Origin: Paracoccaceae bacterium
Lineage (GTDB): Bacteria; Pseudomonadota; Alphaproteobacteria; Rhodobacterales; Rhodobacteraceae
Assembly (NCBI GenBank): GCA_027030435.1
Contig: JALVEX010000260.1
Location: 1 to 9,941 of the forward strand
DNA length: 9,941 nucleotides
Reading direction: 5' to 3'
In this document: positions 1-5,912 of the stretch, in pieces
How positions within the stretch are numbered: position 1 is the stretch's first letter
Layout of the letters: each line of letters begins with the position of its first letter
Made by a program: the position numbers and the translations under genes
The notes under the pieces: model-generated
What the model was told of the DNA's origin: nothing
What the model saw: the letters and a program-made list of their open reading frames with translations, nothing else
The model's database searches: none

Positions 1-668
1 CCAGCCGCGGCGAGGGCAGCCGCTACACCTTCAATTACGAGGCGCTGAAAGCCCTCAATGAAGGAGTGCAGATGCGCAGCGATTGGGTGCTTCCGATCTG
101 CAACGGCCATGAACGCCTGAAGAACGAAAAGGGCGAGAAGGCCCATCCCACGCAGAAGCCCGAAAGCCTGCTGCACCGGGTGCTGGTGGCGACGACAAAC
201 CCCGGTGACGTGGTGCTCGATCCCTTCTTCGGCACCGGCACGACCGGCGCCGTAGCCAAGAAGCTCGGCCGTGATTTCATCGGCATCGAGCGCGAAGCGG
301 CCTATCGCGAGATTGCCGAAAAAAGGATCGCGCGCATCCGCCGCTTCGATCGCGAGAGCCTGGAGGTCAGCACGTCAAAGCGCGCCGAGCCGCGTGTGCC
401 CTTCGGCCAGCTCGTGGAGCGCGGCCTGCTCAATCCGGGAGACGAGCTTTATTCGATCAACAATCGCCACAAGGCCAAGGTGCGCGCTGACGGCACCCTC
501 ATCGGGGATGACGTGAAGGGCTCGATCCATCAGGTGGGCGCGGCGCTCGAGGGCGCGCCAAGCTGCAATGGCTGGACATACTGGTGCTTCAAGCGCGACG
601 GCAAGAAGATCCCGATCGATATCCTGCGCCAGCAGATCCGCGCCGAGATGGCTGATCGTCCGAACTGA
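1..668 (+). CDS. ccrM: CcrM-type adenine-N6 DNA methyltransferase (GANTC), 3' part
   Basis: Partial gene: the reading frame is open from the window edge (first whole codon at base 3) to TGA at 666-668, giving 221 visible residues. CcrM proteins are roughly 360 residues, so about 140 N-terminal residues, including the DPPY catalytic motif, lie outside. Seen here are the KAHPTQKPESLL segment and the SAM-binding motif DPFFGTGTTGA (motif I after motif IV, the beta-class order). They are followed by a C-terminal domain with VPFGQLVERGLL, GSIHQVGA and CNGWTYW, which matches the extra DNA-recognition domain of Caulobacter CcrM. The known role is to methylate adenine in GANTC after replication, coupling gene expression to the alphaproteobacterial cell cycle. 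The gene is followed by a strong terminator and converges on a small lipoprotein gene. Its own promoter is not in view. Family assignment is firm; the target GANTC is inferred from the family. Confidence 0.93.
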   Translation, partial: SRGEGSRYTFNYEALKALNEGVQMRSDWVLPICNGHERLKNEKGEKAHPTQKPESLLHRVLVATTNPGDVVLDPFFGTGTTGAVAKKLGRDFIGIEREAAYREIAEKRIARIRRFDRESLEVSTSKRAEPRVPFGQLVERGLLNPGDELYSINNRHKAKVRADGTLIGDDVKGSIHQVGAALEGAPSCNGWTYWCFKRDGKKIPIDILRQQIRAEMADRPN

Positions 669-700
669 TTTTCATGGTTGTACCGCCCGGTGCCCTGGCC

Positions 701-712
701 GCCCGGCCGGGC
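701..712. repeat. 12-bp perfect palindrome downstream of ccrM
   Basis: GCCCGGCCGGGC reads the same on both strands. It lies between the ccrM stop and the terminator hairpin and may be a minor folded element of the ccrM 3' UTR. No T-run follows it, so it is not a terminator by itself. Confidence 0.4.
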
Positions 713-721
713 GCCCGCCTT

Positions 722-750
722 GCCCCGCCGTTTTCCGGCGGGGCTTTTTT
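722..750 (+). terminator. Rho-independent terminator of ccrM
   Basis: A perfect 9-bp GC-rich stem (GCCCCGCCG at 722-730, CGGCGGGGC at 736-744) with a 5-nt loop TTTTC is followed by six T residues (745-750). The T-run is on the plus strand only, so it terminates ccrM. On the minus strand the hairpin lies just past the lipoprotein stop (753) but has no downstream T-run, so it would at most be a weak stop or mRNA end for that gene. Confidence 0.92.
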
Positions 751-752
751 GC

Positions 753-1004
753 TCAGAGGCATAGATAGAGGTGCTCATAGACGTAAGCGCCGGGGATTTC
801 GCGGCTCGAAGCGTATTCGGCCTTCTTTCCCGATTTCGCGCAGATGCGATCGGCCTGCGCTTGCGCCGCTGCCTTGGCCTCTGCGGCCGGGGCGAAAACG
901 CTGGTCTGGATCTTCACGCTTGCTCCGTTGTAATCGGAAATCAGCGGATCTGCCGTGCAGCCTGCCAATCCGGCAGCCAAAACGGCGATGATCGGGAATT
1001 TCAT
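753..1004 (-). CDS. Small lipoprotein, function unknown
   Basis: Codes for 83 residues. The N-terminus is a classic lipoprotein signal: K2, a hydrophobic stretch at 4-14, and the lipobox LAGC with the lipidated cysteine at position 16. The mature part would be about 68 residues, tethered to a membrane on the periplasmic side. It contains an Ala/Gln-rich helical stretch (about 39-53) and two further cysteines (C55 and C82) that could form a disulfide. The DYNGASVKIQ segment (24-33) and the A-x-x-I-C-A-x-S-G-K-x-A pattern resemble small uncharacterised lipoproteins I associate with Rhodobacterales; I cannot name a family. The start is well supported by an AAAAGGAGGA ribosome site (complement of 1011-1020). 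The gene lies 72 nt downstream of alkB on the same strand, so it may be co-transcribed, or it may have its own promoter in that gap. Confidence 0.82.
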   Translation of the reverse strand: MKFPIIAVLAAGLAGCTADPLISDYNGASVKIQTSVFAPAAEAKAAAQAQADRICAKSGKKAEYASSREIPGAYVYEHLYLCL

Positions 1005-1027
1005 TTTCGCTCCTCCTTTTCCGGCAT

Positions 1028-1040
1028 GGCCGAATCGGCC
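1028..1040. repeat. 13-bp inverted repeat centred on a CcrM (GANTC) site
   Basis: GGCCGAATCGGCC is a perfect inverted repeat around one central base. Its core, GAATC at 1032-1036, is a CcrM methylation target. It lies just upstream of the ribosome site of the lipoprotein gene, in the 72-nt alkB-lipoprotein gap. It could be a methylation-sensitive operator or a small hairpin in the mRNA; the sequence alone does not decide. Confidence 0.5.
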
Positions 1041-1060
1041 CCGAATGGAGGATTGCGGAG

Positions 1061-1079
1061 AGTAATTAAGAAGTAATTA
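1061..1079. repeat. 8-bp direct repeat AGTAATTA, 11-bp period
   Basis: AGTAATTA occurs at 1061-1068 and again at 1072-1079, separated by AGA, so the period is one helical turn. The copy at 1072-1079 includes the alkB stop codon. It is an AT-rich island in a GC-rich region. It may be an operator or promoter element for the lipoprotein gene, or chance. Confidence 0.4.
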
Positions 1080-2243
1080 CCCCCGTGACCGGGGCATCGG
1101 CGTCTCGCCCTTGTTGTAGGGCTCCCAATCGGTGATTTCAGGGTAATACATCGCCCGCCACTTGCGCACCCGCCGGTTCATCCGCGCACGCCAGAGCGGC
1201 GGGATCATGGCGATGAATGTCATCACCGGATAGCCGTAGGGAAGCTGGGGCGCCTCGCTTTCCGAATAGTTTTGCAGCAGCGGAAAGCGCCGGGCCGGCT
1301 TCACGTGATGATCGGAGTGGCGCTGAAGATTGATCAGGAGCCAGTTGCTGGCGCGGTGGGCCGCGTTCCATGAGTGATGTGGGCGCACCGGCTCGTAGCG
1401 GCCATCGCCCAGATGCTTTCGCGTGAGGCCGTAATGTTCGACGTAATTCACCAGCTCGAGCTGCCACACGGCCACGCCCGCCTGAAGGAGGAACAGCACC
1501 AGCCCTTCGCCCCCCCCGATCCAGAGTGCGAGGCCAAGGAAGAAAAGCTGAAGCAGGAGATAACGCCAGAAGGGATTGCTGCGGTGCCAGGCCGGCAGGC
1601 CGCGGCGCGAGAGCATCTCGGCTTCGGCGCGCATTGCGGAGAGGAGGCTCTCGCGCAGCACGCGGGGGAAGAAGCGGTGAAAGCCCTCGTTGTAGCGGGC
1701 TGTCACGGTGTCGCGCGGGGTGCCCACGTGGCGGTGATGGACGAGGAGGTGCTCGCTGCGGAAATGGCTGTAGAGCACCATGGCGAGCAGAAGATCGCCG
1801 AGCCAGCGCTCAAGGCGATTCTTCTGGTGCATGAGCTCATGGCTGTAATTGATCCCGATGGTGCCGGTGATGACGCCGAGGCCGAAGAAGAGGCCGATCT
1901 TCTCTGCCGCATTGAGATGGCCGGCGTGTGTGACCCACCAGAGGAGCCCGTAAACGAGGGCGAACTGGATCGGGAACCATATAAGAGTGATCAGCCGATA
2001 CCAGAAAAGCTGGCGCTCGTCGGTTTGCGGATCGGCATTGTCGAGATTGAGGCCGGTGAGGGCGTCAAGCAGGCTGAACAGCCCCCAGGTGAAGAGTGGC
2101 ACGATCAGCACCCACCAGCCGCCCAGCCATGCGGCGGCAAGCACCACCGGCACCAGGAGAAGCGAGAGCCAGAAGGGCAGTGCCGCGCGCAGGCGGGCAA
2201 CATGCTCCGGTGGCAGGTGGCGGGCGGTCTGTGTATCCTTCAT
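1077..2243 (-). CDS. alkB: AlkB-type integral-membrane alkane 1-monooxygenase
   Basis: Codes for 388 residues. This is the membrane non-haem di-iron hydroxylase family that oxidises the terminal methyl of n-alkanes using rubredoxin-delivered electrons; it is not the DNA-repair dioxygenase of the same name. All iron-ligand histidine motifs are present: HELMH (135-139), EHLLVHH (164-170), NYVEHYG (266-272) and LQRHSDHH (306-313). Hydrophobic segments at about 23-42, 43-65, 84-106, 114-133 and 227-262 fit the multi-helix inner-membrane fold. V168 stands where the Pseudomonas enzyme has Gly in its GHH motif, and T52 aligns with the substrate-gating Trp55 of Pseudomonas GPo1 AlkB. No rubredoxin or rubredoxin reductase gene is in view. 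The gene starts 33 nt after mutY on the same strand, with AGGA 9 nt upstream of its ATG, so co-transcription with mutY is likely. The substrate could also be another long-chain lipid. Confidence 0.9.
   Translation of the reverse strand: MKDTQTARHLPPEHVARLRAALPFWLSLLLVPVVLAAAWLGGWWVLIVPLFTWGLFSLLDALTGLNLDNADPQTDERQLFWYRLITLIWFPIQFALVYGLLWWVTHAGHLNAAEKIGLFFGLGVITGTIGINYSHELMHQKNRLERWLGDLLLAMVLYSHFRSEHLLVHHRHVGTPRDTVTARYNEGFHRFFPRVLRESLLSAMRAEAEMLSRRGLPAWHRSNPFWRYLLLQLFFLGLALWIGGGEGLVLFLLQAGVAVWQLELVNYVEHYGLTRKHLGDGRYEPVRPHHSWNAAHRASNWLLINLQRHSDHHVKPARRFPLLQNYSESEAPQLPYGYPVMTFIAMIPPLWRARMNRRVRKWRAMYYPEITDWEPYNKGETPMPRSRG
1510..1517. repeat. Homopolymer of 8 C (G8 in alkB coding strand)
   Basis: Eight consecutive C on the plus strand read as G8 in alkB, encoding the Gly run of WIGGGEG (about 241-247), at the start of a membrane segment. 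The frame is intact as given. It is a possible site of slippage or of a sequencing error. Confidence 0.6.
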
Positions 2244-2276
2244 GAGAATTGATCCTAGACCGGCAACGAGGCGAAC

Positions 2277-3344
2277 TCAATCCGCCGCCAGCGCCTTGCG
2301 CGCGATGTTGAAGGCCTTGCGCATCACGCTGGGAAGATCGTTCGGGCGAAAATCGGCGGCAGGCAGGAAGAAGCCGCGCGCCGGGGCGCTATCCGCTGGC
2401 AATCGGGCCACATGCACCATGAGGCGAAGGTGGAAATGCGTGAATGTATGGCGCACCTCAGCCCCTGCGCAGCGCCAGCGGCCCTTTGCCGGCGGCAGCG
2501 CATCGGGGAACTCCCCTTCCAGCCATTCGCTTCCCGGCCAGCCGAGCATCCCGCCAAGAAGCCCGCGCGGTGGGCGGCGCTCAAGGAGCCAGGCGCCATC
2601 GGCGCGCTGCCCGATATGGACATGCCCGAGGCGCAGCGGCTTTACGGCCTTCGCCACCCGCCGGGGAAGGGCCTCGGCCATCCCTGCCGTCTTGGCCCGG
2701 CAATCCGTCTGCCACGGGCAGAGGCTGCATGTGGGGCTTTTCACGGTGCAGATTGTTGCGCCGAGATCCATCAGCGCCTGAGCATGATCGCCGGGGCGCT
2801 CCCGTGGCGTGAGGCGTGCCGCATGGGCTTTCAGCAATGGCTTGGCGGCGGGCAGGGGCTCTTCCACGCAGTGCAGCCGCGCCATGACCCGCTCCACATT
2901 GCCATCTACCACCACGGCGGGGCGATCAAAGGCGATGGCGGCAATGGCGGCGGCCGTGTAAGGGCCGATGCCGGGGAGCTTCAGGAGTGCTTCATATCGA
3001 TCGGGGAAGCGTCCGCCATGCTCCTGTGCCACCACGCGCGCGCATTTCAGAAGATTGCGGGCGCGGGCGTAATAGCCAAGCCCGGCCCAGGCCGCCATCA
3101 CCTCCCCATCCTCCGCCGCGGCCAGTGCGTTCGCATCCGGCCAGCGGGCCATGAAAGCCTCGAAATAGGGCCGCGCGGCGGTGGTCGTCGTCTGCTGGAG
3201 CATGATCTCGGAAAGCCAGACGGCATAGGGATCGGCCCGCCGCCCGCTCCCCGGCGGCACCCGCCAGGGAAAGCTGCGCGCATTGGCATCATACCATTCA
3301 AGGAGCCGGGCCTGCAGAGCCGCTTCATCCATCGGATAACGCAA
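2277..3344 (-). CDS. mutY: A/G-specific adenine DNA glycosylase
   Basis: Codes for 355 residues from a TTG start (351 from the ATG at 3332). MutY removes adenine mispaired with 8-oxoguanine in base-excision repair. Seen: SEIMLQQT with the catalytic Glu46, the helix-hairpin-helix LPGIGPYTA (123-131), VVDGNVERV with catalytic Asp147, and the iron-sulfur cysteines C199, C206, C209 and C215 (C-x6-C-x2-C-x5-C). A NUDIX-like C-terminal domain for 8-oxoG recognition includes RHTFTHFHL (298-306). Start: AGGA at 3357-3354 is 9 nt from the TTG, ideal spacing, whereas it is 21 nt from the ATG. An in-frame stop lies just upstream (3350-3348). However, an EcfG-like promoter match would place transcription start near the ATG, favouring a leaderless message. 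mutY is divergent from the DUF721 gene and probably leads an operon with alkB. Confidence 0.95.
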   Translation of the reverse strand: MRYPMDEAALQARLLEWYDANARSFPWRVPPGSGRRADPYAVWLSEIMLQQTTTTAARPYFEAFMARWPDANALAAAEDGEVMAAWAGLGYYARARNLLKCARVVAQEHGGRFPDRYEALLKLPGIGPYTAAAIAAIAFDRPAVVVDGNVERVMARLHCVEEPLPAAKPLLKAHAARLTPRERPGDHAQALMDLGATICTVKSPTCSLCPWQTDCRAKTAGMAEALPRRVAKAVKPLRLGHVHIGQRADGAWLLERRPPRGLLGGMLGWPGSEWLEGEFPDALPPAKGRWRCAGAEVRHTFTHFHLRLMVHVARLPADSAPARGFFLPAADFRPNDLPSVMRKAFNIARKALAAD

Positions 3345-3362
3345 TCTTTATGATCCTGTTCC
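3338..3362 (-). promoter_or_regulatory. Candidate EcfG (general stress response) promoter of mutY
   Basis: On the minus strand GGAAC (3362-3358), a 16-nt spacer and CGTT (3341-3338) match the consensus GGAAC-N16/17-CGTT of the alphaproteobacterial EcfG sigma factor. The expected transcription start, about 6-7 nt past CGTT, falls at or next to the ATG at 3332. The match and spacing are seen directly; function is inferred. Not all Rhodobacterales carry EcfG. Confidence 0.4.
3354..3357 (-). promoter_or_regulatory. Ribosome site favouring the TTG start of mutY
   Basis: AGGA on the minus strand, 9 nt before TTG at 3344-3342. It supports the longer product if transcription begins upstream. It would be absent from a message started at the EcfG-like promoter that overlaps it. 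Confidence 0.5.
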
Positions 3363-3433
3363 TCATTTCGCTGGCGTGCCTGCCGCTGCCTGTTAGAATA
3401 GCGGCCGGATCAACGTGGTGAAAATGGCGGCCA

Positions 3434-3961
3434 ATGGCAACAGGCACCTCACATGAAAGCCGGGGCAAGCGGCGCGGGCGCGGTTTTCAGCGCGCTTCGG
3501 GGCTGTTGCAGGCCCGCATTCGCGCCGCGAGCGAAACGCGGGGGTTTGCCGTGGCGCGCCTGCTGACGCACTGGCCAGAGATCGTCGGCGAGGAGATCGC
3601 CTCCATGGCCCGCCCCGTCAAGATCACCTATGGGCGGGGCAGCTTCGGCGCCACGCTCACACTGCTCACCACCGGCGCTTATGCCCCCCTGCTGCAGGCC
3701 GAGCTTCCCCGGATCAGGGAGAAGGTGAATGCGTGCTACGGCTACAGCGCCATTTCCCGCATCCGCATCACCCAGACGGCGCCTGTCGGCTTTAACGAGG
3801 GTCAGGCCACATTTACCGCCGCATCGAAGAAGCCGGCCCGCCGCGATGATCCTGCCCTGACCGAAAAGGCGCGCGAAGTGGCATCTTCCGTGCGCGATGA
3901 AAAGCTGCGCGCCGCCCTTGCCACGCTTGGCGCAAACATACTATCCCGTTCCGGAGATTGA
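3434..3961 (+). CDS. DUF721 / DciA-like protein
   Basis: Codes for 175 residues. A basic N-terminus (about 1-30: KRRGRGFQR) precedes a DUF721 domain at roughly 30-115. The domain is recognisable by VARLLTHWPEIVGEEIASMARPVKI (split here as residues 40-64), then GATLTLLTTGAYAPLLQ and the helix LPRIREKVNACYG. DUF721 proteins include DciA, the helicase operator that helps load replicative DnaB in bacteria lacking DnaC. A DNA-replication role is therefore likely but inferred, and the Lys/Arg-rich tail (131-160) is not diagnostic. The ATG at 3434 is the first usable start, as an in-frame TGA lies at 3419. Its ribosome site is weak. The gene is divergent from mutY (89-nt gap) and is followed 15 nt later by the dsbA-like gene, an arrangement usual in Rhodobacterales. 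Confidence 0.8.
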   Translation: MATGTSHESRGKRRGRGFQRASGLLQARIRAASETRGFAVARLLTHWPEIVGEEIASMARPVKITYGRGSFGATLTLLTTGAYAPLLQAELPRIREKVNACYGYSAISRIRITQTAPVGFNEGQATFTAASKKPARRDDPALTEKAREVASSVRDEKLRAALATLGANILSRSGD

Positions 3962-3976
3962 AAAAGAGGCCTATCC

Positions 3977-4732
3977 ATGAAGCGTATCATCGCGACGATT
4001 TCCCTCCTTGCCCTCGTGCTTGTTGCCGCGCTCTACCTGGGCGGACAGAACAAGCCGTACGCCCCCGGCTACGGTGCCGCCCATGCCGAGCAGCAGGCCG
4101 GGCAACAGACCGGGCAACAGACAACGAGCGATCAGGCAGAGAATGCCGCATCCGAAGCTGCGGGTCAGGCCGTGCAATCGGGTGACTCGGAAGATCCCGC
4201 CAACAAGGACATGATCCTCGGCGATCCCGAAGCCCCGGTGACGATCATCGAATACGCTTCCTTCACCTGCCCCCATTGCGCGCGGTTCCACAAGGAAGTG
4301 TTCCCGAAGATCAAGAAGAACTACATCGATACCGGCAAGGCGAAATTCGTGTTTCGCGAGGTCTATTTCGATCGCTTCGGGCTCTGGGCCGGGATGCTGG
4401 CCCACTGCGGGGGCGACATGCGTTATTTCGGCCTCGCAAAGATGATTTTCGACGATCAGAAGGGCTGGCTTGCCGGCGGCGATCCGCAAAAGGCGATCGA
4501 CAACCTGCGCAAGTTCGGGCGTGCGGCCGGCATGTCGGACAAGGATCTCGATGCCTGCTTCACTGATGAACAACTCGCCAAGGATCTGGTGGCCTGGTAT
4601 CAGAAAACCGCTACTGCGGATGATATCTCGGGCACGCCGAGCTTCGTGATCAACGGCAAGAAATATTCCAACATGAGCTACGAGGATTTCGTCAAGGCAA
4701 TCGAGGAAGCGCTTGCCGCTGCGGGCAACTGA
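3977..4732 (+). CDS. DsbA-family thiol:disulfide oxidoreductase, membrane-anchored
   Basis: Codes for 251 residues. An N-terminal hydrophobic segment (about 3-22, after MKR) with no clear cleavage site suggests a signal anchor, placing the enzyme in the periplasm. A low-complexity Gln/Ala/Glu-rich linker (about 34-72) follows, then a thioredoxin-fold domain (78-250). The active site is CPHC (98-101) and the cis-proline loop is GTPSF (219-223). Two more cysteines, C144 and C194, lie in the helical insertion and could pair. The domain is of the DsbA/BdbD-like type that introduces or shuffles disulfides; the exact role (oxidase or isomerase) cannot be read from sequence. AAGAGG upstream is a good ribosome site. 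It sits 15 nt after the DUF721 gene and 19 nt before the CoA-transferase, so an operon is likely. Confidence 0.88.
   Translation: MKRIIATISLLALVLVAALYLGGQNKPYAPGYGAAHAEQQAGQQTGQQTTSDQAENAASEAAGQAVQSGDSEDPANKDMILGDPEAPVTIIEYASFTCPHCARFHKEVFPKIKKNYIDTGKAKFVFREVYFDRFGLWAGMLAHCGGDMRYFGLAKMIFDDQKGWLAGGDPQKAIDNLRKFGRAAGMSDKDLDACFTDEQLAKDLVAWYQKTATADDISGTPSFVINGKKYSNMSYEDFVKAIEEALAAAGN
4099..4122 (+). repeat. Two tandem 12-bp repeats in the dsbA-like gene linker
   Basis: CGGGCAACAGAC occurs twice head to tail, encoding the GQQT GQQT repeat; the preceding EQQA is a degenerate third unit. It lies in the linker between the membrane anchor and the catalytic domain. The unit is a multiple of three, so copy-number change would alter linker length without a frameshift. 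Confidence 0.8.
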
Positions 4733-4751
4733 GCCGCGAAGGAGCCGCTCG

Positions 4752-5912
4752 ATGGCATCCGCCCCGCTCGAAGGCCTGAAGGTGATCGAACTGGCACGGA
4801 TCCTGGCCGGCCCCTGGGCAGGGCAGACGCTGGCCGATCTCGGCGCCGAGGTTATCAAGGTCGAAAGCCCCGAGGGTGATGACACGCGGCGCTGGGGCCC
4901 GCCCTTCATCGAGCGCGAAGGGCGGCGCGAGGCCGCCTATTACCACGCCTGCAATCGGGGCAAGAAATCCGTGATCGCCGATTTCCGCACCGAAGAAGGC
5001 CGTTCGCTGGTGCGCGATCTGGTGCGCGATGCGGATATCGTGATCGAGAATTTCAAGGTCGGGGGGCTGGAGAAATACGGGCTCGATTACAAAAGCCTCT
5101 CGGCCGTCAACCCGCGCCTGATCTACTGCTCGATCACCGGCTTCGGGCAGGATGGCCCCTATGCCCACAGGGCCGGGTATGATTACATCATCCAGGGCAT
5201 GTCGGGGCTGATGTCGGTCACCGGGGCGCCGGAGGGGCAGCCCCAGAAGGTGGGCGTGGCGGTGGCGGATATCTTCACCGGCGTCTATGCCACGACGGCC
5301 ATCCTCGCCGCCCTTCACCAGCGCGAACGCACGGGGCACGGCCAGCATATCGACATGGCGCTTCTCGACGTGGCCGTTTCCATCATGGCCAACCAGGCGA
5401 TGAATTACCTCACTACCGGCGAGCCGCCCCGGCGCATCGGCAACGCGCATCAGAATCTGGCGCCTTATCAGGTGTTTGATTGTGCCGATGGCTGGATCAT
5501 CATCGCCACCGGCAATGATGCGCAATACCGCCGGCTCTGCCATATTCTCGGCCTGCCGGAAATGGCGGAAGACCCTGATTTCGCCACCAATGCCGATCGC
5601 CTGAGAAACAGGGATGCGCTCGAGCGCCGGCTTACGGAAAAGACCAGGCAGCGCAGCAAGGCCGATCTTCTGGCCGCCTGCGAGGCCGAGGGCGTGCCGG
5701 CCGGGCCGATCAACGATCTTGGCGAGGTGTTCGCCGATCCGCAGGTAAAGGCGCGCGGGATGGCGCTTGATCTCGGCGGCATCCCCGGCCTGCGCTCGCC
5801 CTTCCGTTTCTCGGATGCGGAACTGGCCCTCGGAAAGCCCTCGCCGATGCTGGGCGAGCATGAGGCCGAGATCGCCGGGAAGAGAAAGATCAGATCAGAT
5901 CAAGAGCCCTGA
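4752..5912 (+). CDS. CaiB/BaiF-family (class III) CoA-transferase
   Basis: Codes for 386 residues from ATG 4752, chosen because AAGGAG (4739-4744) lies 7 nt upstream; a longer reading from TTG 4713 would overlap the dsbA-like gene. Class III enzymes move CoA between carboxylic acids through an aspartyl-anhydride intermediate. Seen: the N-terminal LEGLKVIELARILAGP, ADLGAEVIKVE (28-38), PRLIYCSITGFGQDGPY (121-137), GYDYIIQGMSGLMSVTG, and HIDMALLD, whose D206 aligns with the catalytic Asp of formyl-CoA transferase. C-terminal landmarks are GVPAGPINDL (314-323) and MLGEH (366-370). The formyl-CoA transferase glycine loop GGGGQ is replaced by ATGN (252-255), so the substrate is probably not oxalate/formate; a dicarboxylate such as glutarate is one possibility, but this is a guess. 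It is the last gene of the plus-strand operon and overlaps lpxK tail to tail by 23 nt. Confidence 0.88.
   Translation: MASAPLEGLKVIELARILAGPWAGQTLADLGAEVIKVESPEGDDTRRWGPPFIEREGRREAAYYHACNRGKKSVIADFRTEEGRSLVRDLVRDADIVIENFKVGGLEKYGLDYKSLSAVNPRLIYCSITGFGQDGPYAHRAGYDYIIQGMSGLMSVTGAPEGQPQKVGVAVADIFTGVYATTAILAALHQRERTGHGQHIDMALLDVAVSIMANQAMNYLTTGEPPRRIGNAHQNLAPYQVFDCADGWIIIATGNDAQYRRLCHILGLPEMAEDPDFATNADRLRNRDALERRLTEKTRQRSKADLLAACEAEGVPAGPINDLGEVFADPQVKARGMALDLGGIPGLRSPFRFSDAELALGKPSPMLGEHEAEIAGKRKIRSDQEP
5887..5901. repeat. Three tandem AGATC units in overlapping gene ends
   Basis: AGATC is repeated three times. The repeat lies where the 3' end of the CoA-transferase gene (encoding KIRSDQ) overlaps the 3' end of lpxK (encoding LDLI and its TGA at 5892-5890). 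It also puts three GATC sites within 14 bases. Confidence 0.75.

Noticed and set aside
1374..2252. Long open frame on the plus strand opposite alkB (292 codons)
   Set aside because: Shadow of the alkB gene in GC-rich DNA; its translation has no recognisable domain, while the minus-strand frame has every AlkB motif.
1077..3344. AlkB next to MutY as a DNA-repair pair
   Set aside because: The AlkB here is the membrane di-iron hydroxylase with eight-His boxes, not the iron/2-oxoglutarate demethylase, so there is no shared repair role.
2412..3353. Long open frame on the plus strand opposite mutY (313 codons)
   Set aside because: Antisense shadow; low-complexity Gly/Arg/His-rich translation, whereas mutY is complete on the other strand.
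3367..3399. Possible sigma-70 promoter for the DUF721 gene (TAGAAT at 3394-3399)
   Set aside because: No convincing -35 box at a usual distance; TTCGCT at 3367-3372 is 21 nt away.
4692..5861. Long open frame on the minus strand opposite the CoA-transferase (389 codons)
   Set aside because: Antisense shadow; the plus-strand protein has clear family motifs and a good ribosome site.
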